Origin: CAYSYM01 sp964435115 | GTDB lineage: Bacteria; Chloroflexota; UBA6077; CF-72 | Direction of reading: 5' to 3' | Assembly: GCA_964435115.1 (NCBI GenBank) | Contig: CAYSYM010000032.1 | Span: 1 to 43,463, forward strand | Length of the DNA stretch: 43,463 nt | Shown: positions 23,882 to 30,714 of the stretch, piece by piece | Layout: every line of letters begins with the position of its first letter | Numbering within the stretch: position 1 is the first letter of the stretch | Made by a program: the position numbers and the translations under genes | Notes under the pieces: generated by a model | Told to the model about the DNA's origin: nothing | Databases searched by the model: none | What the model saw: the letters and a program-made list of their open reading frames with translations, nothing else

Positions 23882-25117
23882 TTAGATCGCGTCGTCGTCG
23901 AGGGGGTAGCCCGTCTCCGGAACAGGCGGTTCGTCGTCGGGCGTGGACGGAGCGGGAGGTCGATAGCGCCCGCCGTCGCCCAGGAAGCCCGTGCGGTTGG
24001 ACCCGCCCCACACAAGCAGCTCCTGGCCCGTCCAGATGGCGCTGTGGACGCCGCGTGGAGCCGGTGCGCCGACGACCGGCAGGCTCGACCAGGTGTCGGT
24101 GGTGGGGTCGTACCGCGCACCGGTCGAACTCGGCGCATTGACGACATAGCCGCCCCAGACGAGCATCTCCGAGCCCGTCCAAACGAGTCTCGGGGTATCC
24201 CAGATGTTCGGCGCGCCCTCCGAGGCGATCGGCGTCCAGGCGTCGGCGATCGGATCGAACCGGGCCCCGTGCCCCCGCCCCGCCCAGACCAACATCTCGC
24301 TGCCCGTCCAGACAGCCTCGTATACCGCCCTGGCGTCCGGCGCGCCTTCCGTGGTCATCGGGGTCCAGGCGTCTGCCGCGGGGTCGAAGCGGGCCCCGTC
24401 GCCACACGCGTCGTCCCGTCTGGGGCAGCCAAGTCCACCCCACACGAGCACCTCGCTGCCCGTCCATACGGCGGTCGCCCCCGCGCGAGCGCTGGGGGCG
24501 CCCTCTGAGGTGATCGGTGCCCACGCGTTGGCCGCGGGGTCGAAGCGGGCCCCGTCGCCACACGGGTCCTCGGCTCCCGGGCAGCCAACTCCGCCCCAGA
24601 CGAGCACCTCGCTGCCCGTCCAGACGACGGTCGCCCCCAGGCGCGGGCTCGGGGCGCCCGCCGAGGGCAGGGGGCGCCAGGTGTTTGTGGCCGGGTCGTA
24701 CGCAGCGCCGTCGCCGAGCGCTCGTCCGCGCTCGTCCGCCCCGCCCCAGACGAAGAGGTCCGTGCCGGTCCAGGCGGCCCTGTACCCGTAGCGCGGACTC
24801 GGGGCGCCGTCAACGGGCAGGGAGCGCCAGGTGTCCGTCGCCGGGTTGAAGGCAGCCCCATCGTTCACCAGCTGCACCTCTGAGCCCCCACCCCAGACGA
24901 GCATCTCCTGCCCGGTCCAGACGGCCGTGTGCCCCGACCGAGGGCTCGGGGCGCCGATCGTCGGCAAGGGTGCCCAACGATCGCCGGCTTCGCCTGTCAG
25001 GACGGCGGCCGGAGCGTGCTCGGCCGTCACTGGCGCGCCACCTAGCAGGAGGCTGCTCAACAGCGCAAGCGGGAGAATCACCAGGTCCAATCCATACGCC
25101 TTTCGGAGGGCGATCAC
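23882..25117 (-). CDS. Secreted kelch-repeat beta-propeller protein
   Basis: A 411-residue protein with a hydrophobic N-terminal export segment (LVILPLALLSSLLLGG). About seven kelch-type repeats of roughly 45-50 residues follow, each with the rhythm GAPSPR, then AVWTGxEMLVWGG, then GARFDPAxDAWxPL. Seven blades fit a closed propeller. Two blades carry a CPGAEDPCGDG/CPRRDDACGDG loop, with Cys pairs that could form disulfides outside the cell. The acidic tail ends DDDAI. The GTG start at 25117 has no good ribosome-binding site. A hairpin separates it from the glycosidase-like gene upstream. Its stop codon lies in the target duplication of the neighbouring IS, but the pre-insertion site would give the same stop. 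Binding partner unknown. Confidence 0.82.
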   Translation of the reverse strand: MIALRKAYGLDLVILPLALLSSLLLGGAPVTAEHAPAAVLTGEAGDRWAPLPTIGAPSPRSGHTAVWTGQEMLVWGGGSEVQLVNDGAAFNPATDTWRSLPVDGAPSPRYGYRAAWTGTDLFVWGGADERGRALGDGAAYDPATNTWRPLPSAGAPSPRLGATVVWTGSEVLVWGGVGCPGAEDPCGDGARFDPAANAWAPITSEGAPSARAGATAVWTGSEVLVWGGLGCPRRDDACGDGARFDPAADAWTPMTTEGAPDARAVYEAVWTGSEMLVWAGRGHGARFDPIADAWTPIASEGAPNIWDTPRLVWTGSEMLVWGGYVVNAPSSTGARYDPTTDTWSSLPVVGAPAPRGVHSAIWTGQELLVWGGSNRTGFLGDGGRYRPPAPSTPDDEPPVPETGYPLDDDAI

Positions 25118-25127
25118 GCCGGGCGGC

Positions 25128-25160
25128 CTGCGACCGGGCCATCATTTGGCCCGGTCGCAG
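25128..25160 (-). terminator. Hairpin between the glycosidase-like and kelch genes
   Basis: Perfect 13-bp arms (25128-25140 and 25148-25160) with a 7-nt A/T-rich loop, 41 bp after the stop of the upstream gene and ahead of the kelch GTG. Terminator-like but lacking a T-tract; it could also be a processing site between co-transcribed genes. Confidence 0.55.
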
Positions 25161-25200
25161 GAAGGAACGCTCGCGAAGAGATGCTGCGGCCGTTCGTAGG

Positions 25201-26376
25201 TTAGCCGATCCCGAATTGGGTGCGCCCCGTGTTGTACGCCCCCATAGCATTGACGCCGATGCCGTGGCGCCGCAGGGTCGGCGGAGGATTGGGCACGAGG
25301 ACGCAGGGGCCGTCCTTCGCTTCCGGATCGCTGGCCTCCAGGATGTAGCCGTAAATGGCCTGGAGCAGCGGCGGGAAGCTGTTGGCGTTGCCCGGGCCGA
25401 ACGCCACATCGGCGTTGTGCTCGAAGGCTGCCAGCGCGAAGCCAGCGTCGCCCTGGTCGTCGCACTGCGCACCGGTGGTCTCTGTGAGGTAGCACCAGCC
25501 GGTGTTGTCGACCGCGGGCATCGGTCCGCCAGGATCCTGCACGGAATCCGCGCCGGCCGAGTACCAGCGGATGGGGATCATCGCGGTGTTGGTGTACGGA
25601 TCGGCGTCGCTGTAGGCGGTTGGGCTGTCCGCGTAGCCGTGCAAGGCGACTCGATCGAAGCACGCGCCGTTTCGTCCACCATTACCGCCATGCCAGAGCA
25701 TCGTGCGACCGTCGAGCATGGGGTCGCTCTCGTTCGTGCCCGTGTAGAGTTCCGTTTGGTCGAATGTGAGCGGCCCGGTCCATAGGTCATTGGACAGCAG
25801 GCGGAGGTCCCAGTAGCCCCAGAACCGTGACCATTGGTTCAGGTCGCTCAGGGCGCCCCCACCGGGGCCTGGAAAGAGCGTATACATGAGCCGGTTGCCT
25901 CCGTTCCAGTAGGCATTGCGGATGCCTTGTGAGATCAGTGCCAGGGTGCGCCGCGTGATGCCCTTGCTCGGACCGCCAAGGTCCGGGCCGGCGTAGTTCT
26001 CCACGTTCGGCTCGTTGCCGACGATGACCATCCGTCCGCCGAGCGCCGCGAAGCGATCGAGCGCCGTGCGGTACTTGGTTTGCCACCACTGATCCGCGCT
26101 GTTGAAGTCGGTGATGGCAGGCGTGTCGGGGTAGTCGACCCAGATCCGGGTGATGACCTGAAAGAGGTCGACGCCTTTCGGCCGCAGGATGTCGTTGTAG
26201 AGGTGGTTGATGGTGTCCAGGTACGCCTGACGGTTCTCATTCGTCAGGACGATGACGGCGCCCCACCGGCCGGAGTCCCGGAAAAGGTCGTCGACCGGGT
26301 TGACGTCCGCGTAGGTGCCTGGATTGGTCGGGGAACACCAGTGGAACCCCGTCCAGAGTCTCATACCGTGTGTCAC
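25201..26376 (-). CDS. Putative TIM-barrel glycoside-hydrolase-like protein
   Basis: A 391-residue protein of uncertain family. Features typical of clan-A glycosidase barrels are visible: the strand-end motif MVIVGNEPNVENY with N121-E122-P123 in the place of the acid/base Glu, a late VALHGYADSP strand, and many aromatic residues (WWQTKYR, WSRFWGYW). No signal peptide is seen, so it may be cytoplasmic or exported by another route. GTG 26376 is well supported by AGGAGG 8 nt upstream. A 12-bp palindrome lies 53-64 bp upstream on the promoter side and is repeated before the LuxR-type gene. The enzymatic role is inference; the protein could instead be a non-catalytic barrel. Confidence 0.6.
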   Translation of the reverse strand: MTHGMRLWTGFHWCSPTNPGTYADVNPVDDLFRDSGRWGAVIVLTNENRQAYLDTINHLYNDILRPKGVDLFQVITRIWVDYPDTPAITDFNSADQWWQTKYRTALDRFAALGGRMVIVGNEPNVENYAGPDLGGPSKGITRRTLALISQGIRNAYWNGGNRLMYTLFPGPGGGALSDLNQWSRFWGYWDLRLLSNDLWTGPLTFDQTELYTGTNESDPMLDGRTMLWHGGNGGRNGACFDRVALHGYADSPTAYSDADPYTNTAMIPIRWYSAGADSVQDPGGPMPAVDNTGWCYLTETTGAQCDDQGDAGFALAAFEHNADVAFGPGNANSFPPLLQAIYGYILEASDPEAKDGPCVLVPNPPPTLRRHGIGVNAMGAYNTGRTQFGIG

Positions 26377-26428
26377 GGAAAGGTCCTCCTAAGTGACTTC
26401 GTCCAGCACGGCGCGCTCGTGCCACCTC

Positions 26429-26440
26429 GAACATATGTTC
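26429..26440 (-). promoter_or_regulatory. Palindrome GAACATATGTTC upstream of the glycosidase-like gene
   Basis: Perfect 12-bp palindrome. On the minus strand the extended form is ATAGAACATAYGTTCKA, shared with the copy at 26839-26850. It resembles both the GAAC-N4-GTTC SOS box of LexA in Gram-positive-type bacteria and a small dyad for a LuxR-type protein. Confidence 0.6.
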
Positions 26441-26510
26441 TATTCGTGGGCACGTAAATGGCAGCCGGCGGCTATCTTTCCGTGTGCTTGGAGCCGCGTG
26501 GCTCCGGCGC

Positions 26511-26780
26511 TCACCCGGCTCGCGGCGGCGGACCTGCCAACCCCTGGCGGATGGCAAACACGACGGCTTGCGGCCGTGAGACGCCACCGAGCTTCGCGTA
26601 GATCGCCGTGAGGTGATGCTGCAGGGTGTGGCGGCTGATGCAGAGGTGTTCCGCGATCGTGGCGTTGTCCAGGCCGTGCCCCAGCAAGGCCAGGACTTGG
26701 CGCTCCCGTGGCGTCAGTCTGAGTGGGCTCCTGCCTGTTCGGGCACGGTTCGTTCTAGGGCTCATGTGGGGGATCTCCAA
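26511..26780 (-). CDS. Small LuxR-type helix-turn-helix regulator
   Basis: An 89-residue protein consisting almost only of a LuxR/FixJ/NarL C-terminal DNA-binding domain: LTPRERQVLALLGHGLDNAT, then IAEHLCISRHTLQHHLTAIY and AKLGGVSRPQAVVFAIRQGL. There is no receiver, PAS or ligand domain, so it must act as a constitutive or partner-controlled regulator. ATG 26780 or the internal ATG 26765 could be the start. It lies between two near-identical palindromes, one before its own start and one before the glycosidase-like gene, and probably recognises them (inference). Confidence 0.82.
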   Translation of the reverse strand: MEIPHMSPRTNRARTGRSPLRLTPRERQVLALLGHGLDNATIAEHLCISRHTLQHHLTAIYAKLGGVSRPQAVVFAIRQGLAGPPPRAG

Positions 26781-26838
26781 ATCGCTGGGCCTCTCTCCTC
26801 ACCGCCGCTCTCACGAACCGTGAGGCTCCCGACCGTTA

Positions 26839-26850
26839 GAACGTATGTTC
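26839..26850 (-). promoter_or_regulatory. Palindrome GAACGTATGTTC upstream of the LuxR-type gene
   Basis: Second copy of the dyad, one mismatch from perfect symmetry, 59-70 bp upstream of ATG 26780. It has the same orientation and nearly the same distance as the copy before the glycosidase-like gene, including the flanking ATA on the minus strand. Confidence 0.6.
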
Positions 26851-26852
26851 TA

Positions 26853-27194
26853 TCAGTCAGGAGCCCCGGGTGCCAGAGTCGCCCGCAAGTCGCACACTGC
26901 TGGCCGTGCCCTCGCCGTCTGCCGACCCGGCGCCGTGGGCGTGCGGGTGCCGGCCCGCGCGGGGGTAGCGTCAGAAGACGCGGATTGCGCGGCTGCTCTT
27001 CGGTGCCAGCCGAGGAGCTGACGCAGCGCGGCGCCGTGCAGGACGAGCGCGACGAGGACAACACCGACCGCCCCGGTGAGGCCGAGCAGCCACTGCGAGA
27101 GTTCGACGACGGCGGCAAGTGCAGCCAGCAGGTGCACGACGAGCGCGGCGGCGATCAGGACGCCGAGGAAGAGGCGCGTCGGGGCGGCGGGCAT
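26853..27194 (-). CDS. Small integral membrane protein under TetR-type control
   Basis: A 113-residue protein with two long hydrophobic helices: LFLGVLIAAALVVHLLAALA and LLGLTGAVGVVLVALVL, at about residues 7-28 and 36-55. A hydrophilic, Ala/Arg/Thr-rich tail without recognisable domain follows. ATG 27194 is chosen because AGGAGG lies 4-5 nt upstream; the frame opens 8 codons earlier. It is divergent from the TetR gene and shares with it an intergenic region carrying three related 20-bp operator-like sites, so it is a likely regulatory target. Function unknown. Confidence 0.65.
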   Translation of the reverse strand: MPAAPTRLFLGVLIAAALVVHLLAALAAVVELSQWLLGLTGAVGVVLVALVLHGAALRQLLGWHRRAAAQSASSDATPARAGTRTPTAPGRQTARARPAVCDLRATLAPGAPD

Positions 27195-27220
27195 GGCTCC
27201 TCCTTTCGGTCGGGGCATGG

Positions 27221-27240
27221 TAATGGGCGCTTGCCCATAA
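27221..27240. promoter_or_regulatory. TetR-type operator candidate O1
   Basis: TAATGGGCGCTTGCCCATAA, near-palindromic. Its complement agrees at 16 of 20 positions with the site at 27314-27333, consensus TTATGRGCAAGCGMYCATWA. It abuts the ribosome-binding region of the divergent membrane-protein gene. Confidence 0.6.
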
Positions 27241-27246
27241 CGGATA

Positions 27247-27266
27247 TTGTGAGCGGCCGATCAGAA
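27247..27266. promoter_or_regulatory. TetR-type operator candidate O3 (weaker)
   Basis: TTGTGAGCGGCCGATCAGAA matches the 27314-27333 site at 15 of 20 positions, with its mismatches mainly in the centre. It may be a lower-affinity site; chance similarity is not excluded. Confidence 0.4.
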
Positions 27267-27279
27267 GAGGCCAAGCCGC

Positions 27280-27285
27280 TTGACA
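27280..27285 (+). promoter_or_regulatory. Candidate -35 TTGACA for the TetR operon
   Basis: Exact TTGACA consensus. The best -10 at 17-18 bp spacing (TCATCA or CATCAT near 27303-27309) is weak. Operator O2 begins just downstream, where a bound repressor would block transcription. Confidence 0.45.
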
Positions 27286-27313
27286 GTGTTCTGGGCAGTC
27301 GCTCATCATGTTG

Positions 27314-27333
27314 TTATGAGCAAGCGATCATAA
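27314..27333. promoter_or_regulatory. TetR-type operator candidate O2
   Basis: TTATGAGCAAGCGATCATAA: perfect 6-bp outer arms TTATGA/TCATAA, between the -35 and the GGAGGAG ribosome-binding site of the TetR gene at 27350. Matches O1 in reverse complement. Confidence 0.62.
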
Positions 27334-27349
27334 TGGAGGAGCTCACCCG

Positions 27350-27982
27350 ATGCCCCGCCCGCTCCCGCCGCACCTGCTGGCGCTCGCCCAGGACGGGCCC
27401 CAGGCCGTCCGCGCGCACATCCTCGCCGCAGCTCAGCGCGTCATCGACCGCGAGGGCCTCGCCCTCGCGTCCACGCGCGCCGTTGCCGAGGAAGCGGGCC
27501 TCGCGGGTGGAACCCTCTACAACTACTTCGACTCCCACACCGACCTCATTGCCCAGGCGATCGTCGATCGCGCCAGGGATCTGGCTGACCCCATCGCGGA
27601 CCTGCCGGCGCGCGCCGGCTCGGTGAGCGTGGAAGCCAATCTCGGCCTGTTCGTCAGCACCGCGGCCGGCGTCCTTGACCGGCTGGTGCCCGTCATCGGG
27701 GCGGCGTTCTCGGATCCGCACCTGCTGCGGGCCGTTCGGCGGCACATGGCCGATGTCGGCCCCTTCGACGATCCGGCTCTGCTGCTCGAGCGCTACCTCC
27801 TGGCCGAGCGTGACCTCGGGCGGGTCGCTCCGGACGCCGACTGCCGCGCCGCCGCGGCCCTGGTCGTCAGCCTGTGCCACGACGACGCCTTCCACCGCCA
27901 CCTGGTCGGCGACCAGGACCGCCCTCCGGCCCGCGCCGCCGAGCTCGCGCTGATCGCGCGCTCCCTGGGCGCGCGGGACTGA
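27350..27982 (+). CDS. TetR/AcrR-family transcriptional regulator
   Basis: A 210-residue regulator. The N-terminal helix-turn-helix is clear (HILAAAQRVIDREGLALAST, then RAVAEEAGLAGGTLYNYFDS); the C-terminal ligand and dimer domain is divergent. The start ATG has GGAGGAG 8 nt upstream. It lies divergent to the membrane-protein gene and 28 bp before the Ddn-like gene, which it probably co-transcribes and represses through the 20-bp operator-like sites around 27221-27333. The inducer is unknown; TetR proteins next to flavin-fold or membrane proteins often respond to hydrophobic compounds. Confidence 0.92.
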   Translation: MPRPLPPHLLALAQDGPQAVRAHILAAAQRVIDREGLALASTRAVAEEAGLAGGTLYNYFDSHTDLIAQAIVDRARDLADPIADLPARAGSVSVEANLGLFVSTAAGVLDRLVPVIGAAFSDPHLLRAVRRHMADVGPFDDPALLLERYLLAERDLGRVAPDADCRAAAALVVSLCHDDAFHRHLVGDQDRPPARAAELALIARSLGARD

Positions 27983-28010
27983 CGCCACCACCTCACCGCG
28001 GAGGACTCTC

Positions 28011-28799
28011 ATGCTTTACGCCGTTGCTGCGGGCGCGTCGATCGTCCTCGCGCTTCGGTTCATCGTCTACCGGGTCCTCGTGGCCGCCCATCGCCGCCCG
28101 GTCGGGCCCACCGCGCACTCGCACGCGGCCTCGCGGCCGGGTGGCATCGAGCACCTGGTGCTCGGAGTGGTGGACGGCGTCGTCCGGCTGCTGCTCCGTC
28201 TGGGGCTGCGTCTCGGACCGATGGCGCTGCTCACCGTGCGCGGCCGGAGGACGGGGCAGCCGCGGACGAACCCGGTCGATTGGTTCGAGCGCGACGGCCG
28301 ATCCTGGCTGGTTGCCACGCACGCCGCCGACGCCCAGTGGGTGCGCAACCTGCGCGCAGCCGGCGAGGGCTCGCTGTGGCGAGGCCGCGACCGCGTGGCC
28401 TTCCGCACCCGGGAGCTGCCGCTGGAGCAGGCGGGCGCCATGTTGAAAGACGTATTGGGCCCGCGCCTGGCCAGGCCGCTGGCGGGTGTCGTCCTCCGCC
28501 AGACCCTCGGCGTGCCGGCGGACGCGCCGCTGGCGGAGTTCGTGCGCGCGGCGGAGAGGCACCCCGTCTTCGAGCTGACCAGGCTGCCCGCAGCGGAGCC
28601 GGTGCCAGAGCTTGGCTCGGACATCTCGGGCTCGGGGTGGTCCATCGTCGCCATCGGCGCTGGGCTCTTCGTGGCGCTCGCCCATGCCGCGCTGGGTCTG
28701 GCTGGCGTCCTCGGCATGGGACAGTGGCTGAGCGCCGCGGTGCTCGGCCTGCTCCTCACGGGCGTTGGCAACCGCCTCAGGATCTTCGGTCACCCGTGA
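28011..28799 (+). CDS. Ddn-like (F420-type) flavin-fold protein with membrane anchors at both ends
   Basis: A 262-residue protein. The central part (about 75-155) matches the deazaflavin-dependent nitroreductase family: LTVRGRRTGQPRTNPVDWFE, WLVATHAADAQWVRNLRA, then WRGRDRVAF. In contrast to usual Ddn proteins it begins with a membrane helix (residues 2-25). It ends with about 50 residues forming two hydrophobic segments (IVAIGAGLFVALAHAALGLA and WLSAAVLGLLLTGVGNRL). The start has GGAGG 6 nt upstream and it follows the TetR gene at 28 bp. It may reduce hydrophobic substrates at the membrane with F420 or FMN; the cofactor is inferred from family only. Confidence 0.78.
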   Translation: MLYAVAAGASIVLALRFIVYRVLVAAHRRPVGPTAHSHAASRPGGIEHLVLGVVDGVVRLLLRLGLRLGPMALLTVRGRRTGQPRTNPVDWFERDGRSWLVATHAADAQWVRNLRAAGEGSLWRGRDRVAFRTRELPLEQAGAMLKDVLGPRLARPLAGVVLRQTLGVPADAPLAEFVRAAERHPVFELTRLPAAEPVPELGSDISGSGWSIVAIGAGLFVALAHAALGLAGVLGMGQWLSAAVLGLLLTGVGNRLRIFGHP

Positions 28800-28825
28800 G
28801 GGCTACAACCGCGAGAGGGAGACCA

Positions 28826-29047
28826 ATGAATCCATCGGGTCAGCTGGCATCCATTGGCCGACCGCGAGCCGATTCGGGGGGCGTGATCCGCCTGCCGCGA
28901 CATGTGCCGGCTTCGGACGGACGATCTGGCCAATGCGAGCACGCCGGCAATGTACGGCGCAGCTCGTCCTGCCGTGGGGCGAAGGGCCGGCGCTGGAGTG
29001 GCCACCCGGGCCGTGAGCGCTGGTCCACGGGGCGTCCCCTGGCGTGA
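28826..29047 (+). CDS. Possible 73-residue protein, unknown
   Basis: ATG 28826 is preceded by a good GAGAGGGAG site and follows the Ddn-like gene by 26 bp, so it could be a third cistron. The Arg/Gly/Ser-rich product (MNPSGQLASIGRPRADSGG at its N-terminus) shows no domain, membrane segment or conserved pattern. The surrounding 2 kb contains decayed genes, so this may be a remnant. Low confidence. Confidence 0.25.
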   Translation: MNPSGQLASIGRPRADSGGVIRLPRHVPASDGRSGQCEHAGNVRRSSSCRGAKGRRWSGHPGRERWSTGRPLA

Positions 29048-29087
29048 AGGTCTCCGATGCGGCCGCGCGGCCGCGTGCAGATCGCAG

Positions 29088-29565
29088 CTACAGTGGCAGG
29101 CAGACCGAGACCGTGGTGCCGAGACGCTCCTTGCTAACGATGTCGACCGAGCGTCCGTGCTACTCGACGATCTGCTGGACGCTGACGAGCCCCAGCCCTC
29201 AGCCGCGGATGCCGGTCACGTTGGAGCCTCGGTGGTACCGTTCGAATACGCGCGCCTGGTCCGCCGCCGGGATCCCGATCCCGTGGTCCGTCACCGTGAG
29301 CACCACGGATCGGCGACCAGACACCTGCTGCAGGCGCAGCGCGATCCGCACCTCGCCGCCGGCCGGGCGAAGGCAGCGGAAGGAGACGCGCGACGCCAGC
29401 TCGGCGCTCACCCGATTTCGCCCCGCTCGTAGAACGCGCACGGAAGTACGGGCCGTCAGTGAATGGCACCTGCGGCGGCGTGGTGAAGCGGGGCAGGTCA
29501 GACGCAAGGTCGTGAAGCTCCGCCCAGGCGTCAGCTCCCTGCGGGGTGCTACTCGACGACATCAC
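29088..29565 (-). pseudogene. Decayed histidine-kinase C-terminus
   Basis: On the minus strand a HATPase_c segment is readable: PAGGEVRIALRLQ, VVLTVTDHGIGIPAADQARV, FERYHRGSNVTGIRG. Then comes an in-frame TGA, GLGLVSVQQIVE, an in-frame TAG, and HGRSVDIVSKERLGTTVSVC LPL ending at a TAG at 29088-29090. The glycine boxes and spacing are those of an ordinary sensor kinase, so two stops have broken one gene. Upstream, PRFTTPP and flanking residues in the second minus frame look like the preceding part, which suggests an additional frameshift near 29430. No dimerisation or sensor domain remains. Confidence 0.75.
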
Positions 29566-29813
29566 ATCTCACTATGACGGGAATGCCTCGACGGCGCGGC
29601 GGCCGTAGCTCGCCCACCGGCTGGCCGGTGTGCGCCACCCGTGCTGAGGACGAGACGCCACGAGCGGCTACCTTGGTACAGAGCGGAGCGCGTGGTCGCG
29701 CAGCGCTCAGCTGAACGAAGGCTACGGCTGGTCGGGTTTGCCGACGCCGAGCAGACGGCCGTACCGTCCACCACGGTCTCCGGGCAGGTGGCTTCGGGTG
29801 GCTCAAGTCCACG

Positions 29814-30083
29814 TTAGTAGTCGGCTGCTCGCTCGCGCTCGAGTTCAGCATCGACGTCCGCGCGATGATCCCCGTAGTAGCGGATCGCTTCAGCGACCTC
29901 TGCCTCATCGAGCAGCGGGTAATCCGCCATGATGTCAGCGAGGCTCGCACCATCGCGTACGTAGGCGCCGATCTGGCGCACCGGGACCCGCGCGCTTCGA
30001 AGCGTGAGCGCTCCCCCAAGGACCAGGGGGTCGCTGACGAGCATTGCGTAGCCGGCGACCGTCGTCGTTGCCATCACAGCCAT
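29814..30083 (-). CDS. DUF433 domain protein (antitoxin-like)
   Basis: An 89-residue protein with the DUF433 pattern: DPLVLGGALTLRSARVPVRQ, then IGAYVRDGASLADIMADYPL and LDEAEVAEAIRYY. This is a small winged-helix-like family often paired with a DUF5615 PIN-like toxin. No such toxin is encoded next to it here: the 250 bp downstream hold no recognisable gene. ATG 30083 is picked for AAGGAG 8 nt upstream; ATG 30074 is an alternative. It may be an orphan antitoxin left after loss of its partner (inference). Confidence 0.78.
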   Translation of the reverse strand: MAVMATTTVAGYAMLVSDPLVLGGALTLRSARVPVRQIGAYVRDGASLADIMADYPLLDEAEVAEAIRYYGDHRADVDAELERERAADY

Positions 30084-30340
30084 TCTAGGTCTCCTTCTCG
30101 GAGCGAGCACACTTCGGCTCGCCGTCCCTGGACACCGGGAAGTACCCCCGCAAGCATCGCGCGCTTCGCCAGTATCGCTATGGCCGCCCACCTGCGCTGC
30201 CGCGACGGACGTCTGGTTCTGACTTCGGGCGTCGTAGCGCCAGAACGCTGGCAGGAAGCTGACGTGACACCATGCGTGTGGCCCGGAAGGAACGCCGCGC
30301 TCCGGCCCGGAGAGGCTCGCGTGGTGGTAGATTGCAGCGC
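30084..30340. other. Intergenic stretch without recognisable genes
   Basis: No supported gene, tRNA or repeat is seen in this stretch. The next region to 30897 holds only a doubtful small frame (30341-30553) and a decayed gene (30715-30990). The neighbourhood from 28800 to 30900 looks like accessory DNA in decay. Confidence 0.4.
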
Positions 30341-30553
30341 GTGGAGCACTCGAAGCGGCTGGAAGATGAATCCGAGCCAATCGGATGTGCCGGCGCGTGG
30401 GTGCTGAGTCGGCAGCTTGCGGGCCGTCAACGCGAGTACTGGGTTTCTCGGGACGGGCACGCCTGGAGCTGGCTGAGCGCCGACCAGCTCCTCACGCCCG
30501 GCGAGACAGGGCACGCTGCGACAGCAACCGAGCCGCAGTCGCCGGCTCCGTAG
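30341..30553 (+). CDS. Possible 70-residue hypothetical protein
   Basis: The frame from GTG 30341 encodes a balanced, Trp-containing sequence (VLSRQLAGRQREYWVSRDGH, then AWSWLSADQLL) that looks more like protein than most frames around it. There is no strong ribosome-binding site and no known domain. It could be a small accessory protein or a fragment. Low confidence. Confidence 0.25.
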   Translation: MEHSKRLEDESEPIGCAGAWVLSRQLAGRQREYWVSRDGHAWSWLSADQLLTPGETGHAATATEPQSPAP

Positions 30554-30714
30554 CGCGCCCCGTCGCCGCAACTCATCCGAGGTCAGGCAGCGTCTTCTCT
30601 GACGGTTCCTCGCGTGCTTCTGCGACCGGGGAGCCGGCCAGTGCGGCCCGGCACCGCCACGCCCGGTGCGGCGGTGCACCGGCCGTTCCTCACACGGCAA
30701 AGACCGGCATTCAG

